The notes under the pieces were generated by a model. It searched no databases, had not been told where the DNA came from, and saw only the letters and a list, made by a program, of their open reading frames with translations. This document shows, piece by piece, positions 31,305 through 33,594 of a stretch of 33,594 bases of DNA (positions are counted from its first letter, which is position 1; each line of letters begins with the position of its first letter). Both the position numbers and the translations under genes were made by a program. Origin of the DNA: an uncultured Bifidobacterium sp. (GTDB lineage: Bacteria > Actinomycetota > Actinomycetes > Actinomycetales > Bifidobacteriaceae); NCBI RefSeq assembly GCF_945269915.1, contig NZ_CALYOY010000025.1, positions 1 to 33,594 of the forward strand, in the 5' to 3' direction.

Positions 31305-31337
31305 TTGCATTATGGCATCTCAGTATGTGAAATGCAA
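31305..31337. promoter_or_regulatory. Divergent IclR-leuC promoter/operator
   Basis: TTGCAT (31305-31310) and ATGCAA (31332-31337) form a mirrored pair. On the minus strand, TTGCAT (31337-31332) and CATAAT (31314-31309) are exactly 17 nt apart and would start transcription at about the A of the IclR ATG at 31302. On the plus strand, TTGCAT with TGAAAT (31328-31333), also 17 nt apart, is a weaker candidate for leuC. The symmetry suits a regulator acting on both promoters. Confidence 0.5.
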
Positions 31338-31439
31338 AAGTTCATAAGGGCAGCGGAGTTTCATACTCGGGGTAGACGCCGGATGGGGACCTGTTCAGGG
31401 CTTGGATCCGGCTTATGGGCATTGGTCCGAGGAGGCGTT

Positions 31440-32843
31440 ATGGGACAGACACTGGCGGAAAAGGTCTGGGCCGATCATTTGGTCAGCAAGGGACAGGGGA
31501 GTGAACCCGACCTGATCTACATCGACCTGCAGCTCATGCACGAGGTGACCAGCCCCCAGGCCTTCGAGGGGCTGCGTCTGGCCGGCCGTGGAATCCGTCA
31601 CGTCGACCAGGTCATCGCCACCGAGGACCACAACACCCCCACCGTCGACATCGACCGGCCCATCGCCGACAAGATCTCGGCCCTCCAGATTTCGACCCTG
31701 GAGAAGAACTGCAAGGAGTTCGGGGTCCGCCTCCACCCCTTGGGCGACGCGGACCAGGGCATCGTCCACGCCTTCGCTCCCATGCTGGGCCTGACCCAGC
31801 CTGGCATGACCATCGTCTGCGGGGATTCCCACACCTCCACCCACGGTGCCTTCGGGGCGCTCGCCTTCGGTATCGGCACCTCCGAGGTGGAGCATGTCCT
31901 GGCCACCCAGACCTTGAGCCTCAAGCCCTTCAAGACCATGGCCGTCAATGTGGAGGGGAAGCTCCCCGAGGGGGTCAGCGCCAAGGACATCATCCTGGCC
32001 ATCATCGCCAAGATCGGCACGGGCGGCGGCCAGGGGCACGTACTGGAATACCGGGGCCGGGCCATCCGCGACCTCTCCATGGACGCCCGTATGACCATCT
32101 GCAACATGTCCATCGAGGCCGGGGCCAGGGCCGGCATGATCGCCCCCGATCAGACCACCTTCGACTATCTCAGGGGACGCCCCCACGCACCCGAGGGTGA
32201 GATGTGGGAGAAGGCCATGGAGTATTGGAAGACCCTGAAGACCGATGACGATGCGGTCTTCGACAAGGAGGTCAATCTGAACGCGGCCGATCTCTCGCCC
32301 TACGTGACCTGGGGGACCAACCCAGGTCAGGGTCTGCCCATCAACTCCCAGGTGCCCGTGCCCGAGGACATATCGGACGCGGCCAAGCGCCAGGCCACCC
32401 AGGAGGCCATCGACTACATGGGCCTCAGGCCCGGCATGTCCATCAAGGACATCGCCGTCGACACGGTCTTCATCGGGTCATGCACCAACGGGCGCATCGA
32501 GGACCTGCGGGCTGCGGCCTCCATCATGAAGGGGAACCACAAGGCCAAGAACCTCCACCGGGTGCTGGTGGTGCCGGCCTCATCCAGGGTGCGGCTCCAG
32601 GCCGAGGCCGAGGGGCTCGACAAGATCTTCAAGGACTTCGGGGCCGAGTGGCGCAACGCCGGCTGCTCCATGTGCCTGGGCATGAACCCCGACCAGCTCA
32701 CCCCGGGCGAGCGGTCCATATCGACCTCCAACAGGAACTTCCAGGGGCGCCAGGGCAAGGGAGGGCGCACCCACCTGGCCTCACCCCAGGTGGCAGCGGC
32801 AACGGCCATCAAGGGCACCATCTCAAGTCCGGCCGACCTCTAG
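31440..32843 (+). CDS. leuC: 3-isopropylmalate dehydratase large subunit
   Basis: LeuC with LeuD isomerises 2- to 3-isopropylmalate in leucine synthesis, using a [4Fe-4S] cluster. The 467-aa protein has the aconitase-family cluster cysteines Cys348 (FIGSCTNGR), Cys409 and Cys412 ([10 protein letters not shown]). Conserved segments include [21 protein letters not shown] and the C-terminal [15 protein letters not shown] 31440 follows GGAGG at 31431; the in-frame extension upstream lacks support. The 5' region carries the IclR-type operator. leuD follows after 51 nt, forming an operon. Confidence 0.97.
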   Translation: MGQTLAEKVWADHLVSKGQGSEPDLIYIDLQLMHEVTSPQAFEGLRLAGRGIRHVDQVIATEDHNTPTVDIDRPIADKISALQISTLEKNCKEFGVRLHPLGDADQGIVHAFAPMLGLTQPGMTIVCGDSHTSTHGAFGALAFGIGTSEVEHVLATQTLSLKPFKTMAVNVEGKLPEGVSAKDIILAIIAKIGTGGGQGHVLEYRGRAIRDLSMDARMTICNMSIEAGARAGMIAPDQTTFDYLRGRPHAPEGEMWEKAMEYWKTLKTDDDAVFDKEVNLNAADLSPYVTWGTNPGQGLPINSQVPVPEDISDAAKRQATQEAIDYMGLRPGMSIKDIAVDTVFIGSCTNGRIEDLRAAASIMKGNHKAKNLHRVLVVPASSRVRLQAEAEGLDKIFKDFGAEWRNAGCSMCLGMNPDQLTPGERSISTSNRNFQGRQGKGGRTHLASPQVAAATAIKGTISSPADL

Positions 32844-32894
32844 GCCCAGGGCTCCGGCAGTCAGGTATTTCGAGGCAGGAAATTCGAGGTAATC

Positions 32895-33581
32895 ATGGAA
32901 AAACTCACCGTCATCACGGGGGTCGGGGTGCCCCTTCGTCGCTCCAATGTGGACACGGACCAGATCATCCCGGCCGTCTTCCTGAAGCGCGTCAAGAAGA
33001 CCGGTTTCGAGGATGCCCTCTTCTACGCCTGGCGTAGGGATCCGAACTTCCTCCTCAACCGGCCCGAGTACGCCAAGGGGCAGATCCTGGTGACCGGGCC
33101 CGACTTCGGCATCGGGTCGTCTCGCGAACACGCGGTCTGGGCCCTGCGCGACTACGGGTTCAGGGTGGTCATCGCCCCCCGCTTCGCCGACATCTTCTAC
33201 GGGAACACCGCCAAGAACGGTGTCCTGGCCGCCATCATGCCCCAGGAGTCGGTCGAACTGCTCTGGAAGCTCCTGGAGCAGGAGCCCGGCATGGAGATGA
33301 CCGTCGACCTGGATTCACGGACGGTCACCTGCGCCGACGTGGTCCTGCCCTTCCAGGTGGACGACTACGTGCGCTGGCGCCTGATGAACGGGTACGACGA
33401 CATCGACCTGACCCTCCACCACGAGGATGACATCGTGGCCTATGAGAAGATGCGGGCCGAGCGCTTCCCCTTCAAGCCCACCACCCTGCCTGCCAAGCAC
33501 CTGCCCGAGCAGCCCATCGCATCCGCCAGGGAGCAGGACGTCGACTGGGACGGTCCCCTGGCCAAGAAGGGCATCATCTGA
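32895..33581 (+). CDS. leuD: 3-isopropylmalate dehydratase small subunit
   Basis: LeuD supplies the swivel domain of isopropylmalate isomerase. The 228-aa protein has the family signatures [14 protein letters not shown], the [17 protein letters not shown] substrate-binding loop and [15 protein letters not shown]. Length is slightly above the E. coli protein (201 aa) because of a C-terminal tail typical of Actinobacteria. ATG 32895 follows GAGGTAATC. It ends 13 nt before the window edge, so any terminator lies outside. Confidence 0.97.
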   Translation: MEKLTVITGVGVPLRRSNVDTDQIIPAVFLKRVKKTGFEDALFYAWRRDPNFLLNRPEYAKGQILVTGPDFGIGSSREHAVWALRDYGFRVVIAPRFADIFYGNTAKNGVLAAIMPQESVELLWKLLEQEPGMEMTVDLDSRTVTCADVVLPFQVDDYVRWRLMNGYDDIDLTLHHEDDIVAYEKMRAERFPFKPTTLPAKHLPEQPIASAREQDVDWDGPLAKKGII

Positions 33582-33594
33582 TTCCGGACCCTCC

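Noticed and set aside
31245-31439. N-terminal extension of leuC by 65 codons
   Set aside because: The extension overlaps the divergent IclR gene and its promoter and has no LeuC homology; GGAGG supports ATG 31440.
1-33594. CRISPR array, insertion sequence or toxin-antitoxin pair
   Set aside because: No regular repeat-spacer pattern, transposase motif or small toxin-antitoxin gene pair was found on either strand.

Overview
The window is a piece of a GC-rich actinobacterial chromosome. It most resembles Bifidobacterium, and within that genus the insect-gut (B. asteroides-like) clade. Three things point there: the rpsF-ssb-rpsR-rplI block, a LtbR/NdgR-type IclR regulator divergent from leuCD, and above all a complete ndh-cydABCD respiratory cluster. 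Most bifidobacteria lack that cluster, but the bee-associated lineage is known to carry it. The genus and clade assignment is inference from gene content. No rRNA, CRISPR array, insertion sequence, integrase or phage gene was seen.

Layout. 1-1980: ribosomal/replication operon rpsF-ssb-rpsR-rplI, closed by a strong terminator. 1980-2234: gene-free stretch with a degenerate ~16-bp tandem repeat. 2235-4685: minus-strand MIF-like tautomerase, GtrA-family membrane protein and an MFS exporter. 4686-6573: intergenic region with a striking palindrome pair, then a histidine phosphatase and an unrecognised 291-aa protein. 6718-9688: minus-strand DUF805 membrane protein with a repeat-rich N-terminus, and a two-gene ABC importer (THI5-like lipoprotein plus permease, no ATPase gene). 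10108-13569: LacI regulator, MFS transporter and PhnP-like metallo-beta-lactamase-fold hydrolase, which look like one functional module. 13570-17178: anaerobic ribonucleotide reductase nrdD-nrdG behind a pair of NrdR boxes. 17253-19086: gltX followed by tRNA-Glu(CUC) and tRNA-Gln(CUG). 19335-26909: ndh, cydA, cydB, cydD, cydC. 27176-27722: a decayed second cydA. 27734-28693: long-chain polyprenyl diphosphate synthase (minus). 28892-30373: divergent metallophosphoesterase. 30463-33581: IclR regulator divergent from leuC-leuD.

How the genes fit together. Ndh would pass electrons from NADH to a quinone and cytochrome bd would pass them to O2. CydDC is the ABC exporter needed for bd assembly, and the neighbouring prenyl synthase could supply a quinone or undecaprenyl side chain. 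About 3 kb upstream sits the strictly anaerobic, oxygen-sensitive NrdDG. The regulatory regions of both units carry the same 16-bp operator shape, TGTGA-N6-TCACA: exact before nrdD and 9 of 10 before ndh. That suggests one CRP/FNR- or Rex-type redox regulator sees both, and I consider this the most interesting signal here. The second is the LacI-MFS-PhnP-like hydrolase cassette, a self-contained uptake-and-hydrolysis unit whose substrate is not evident.
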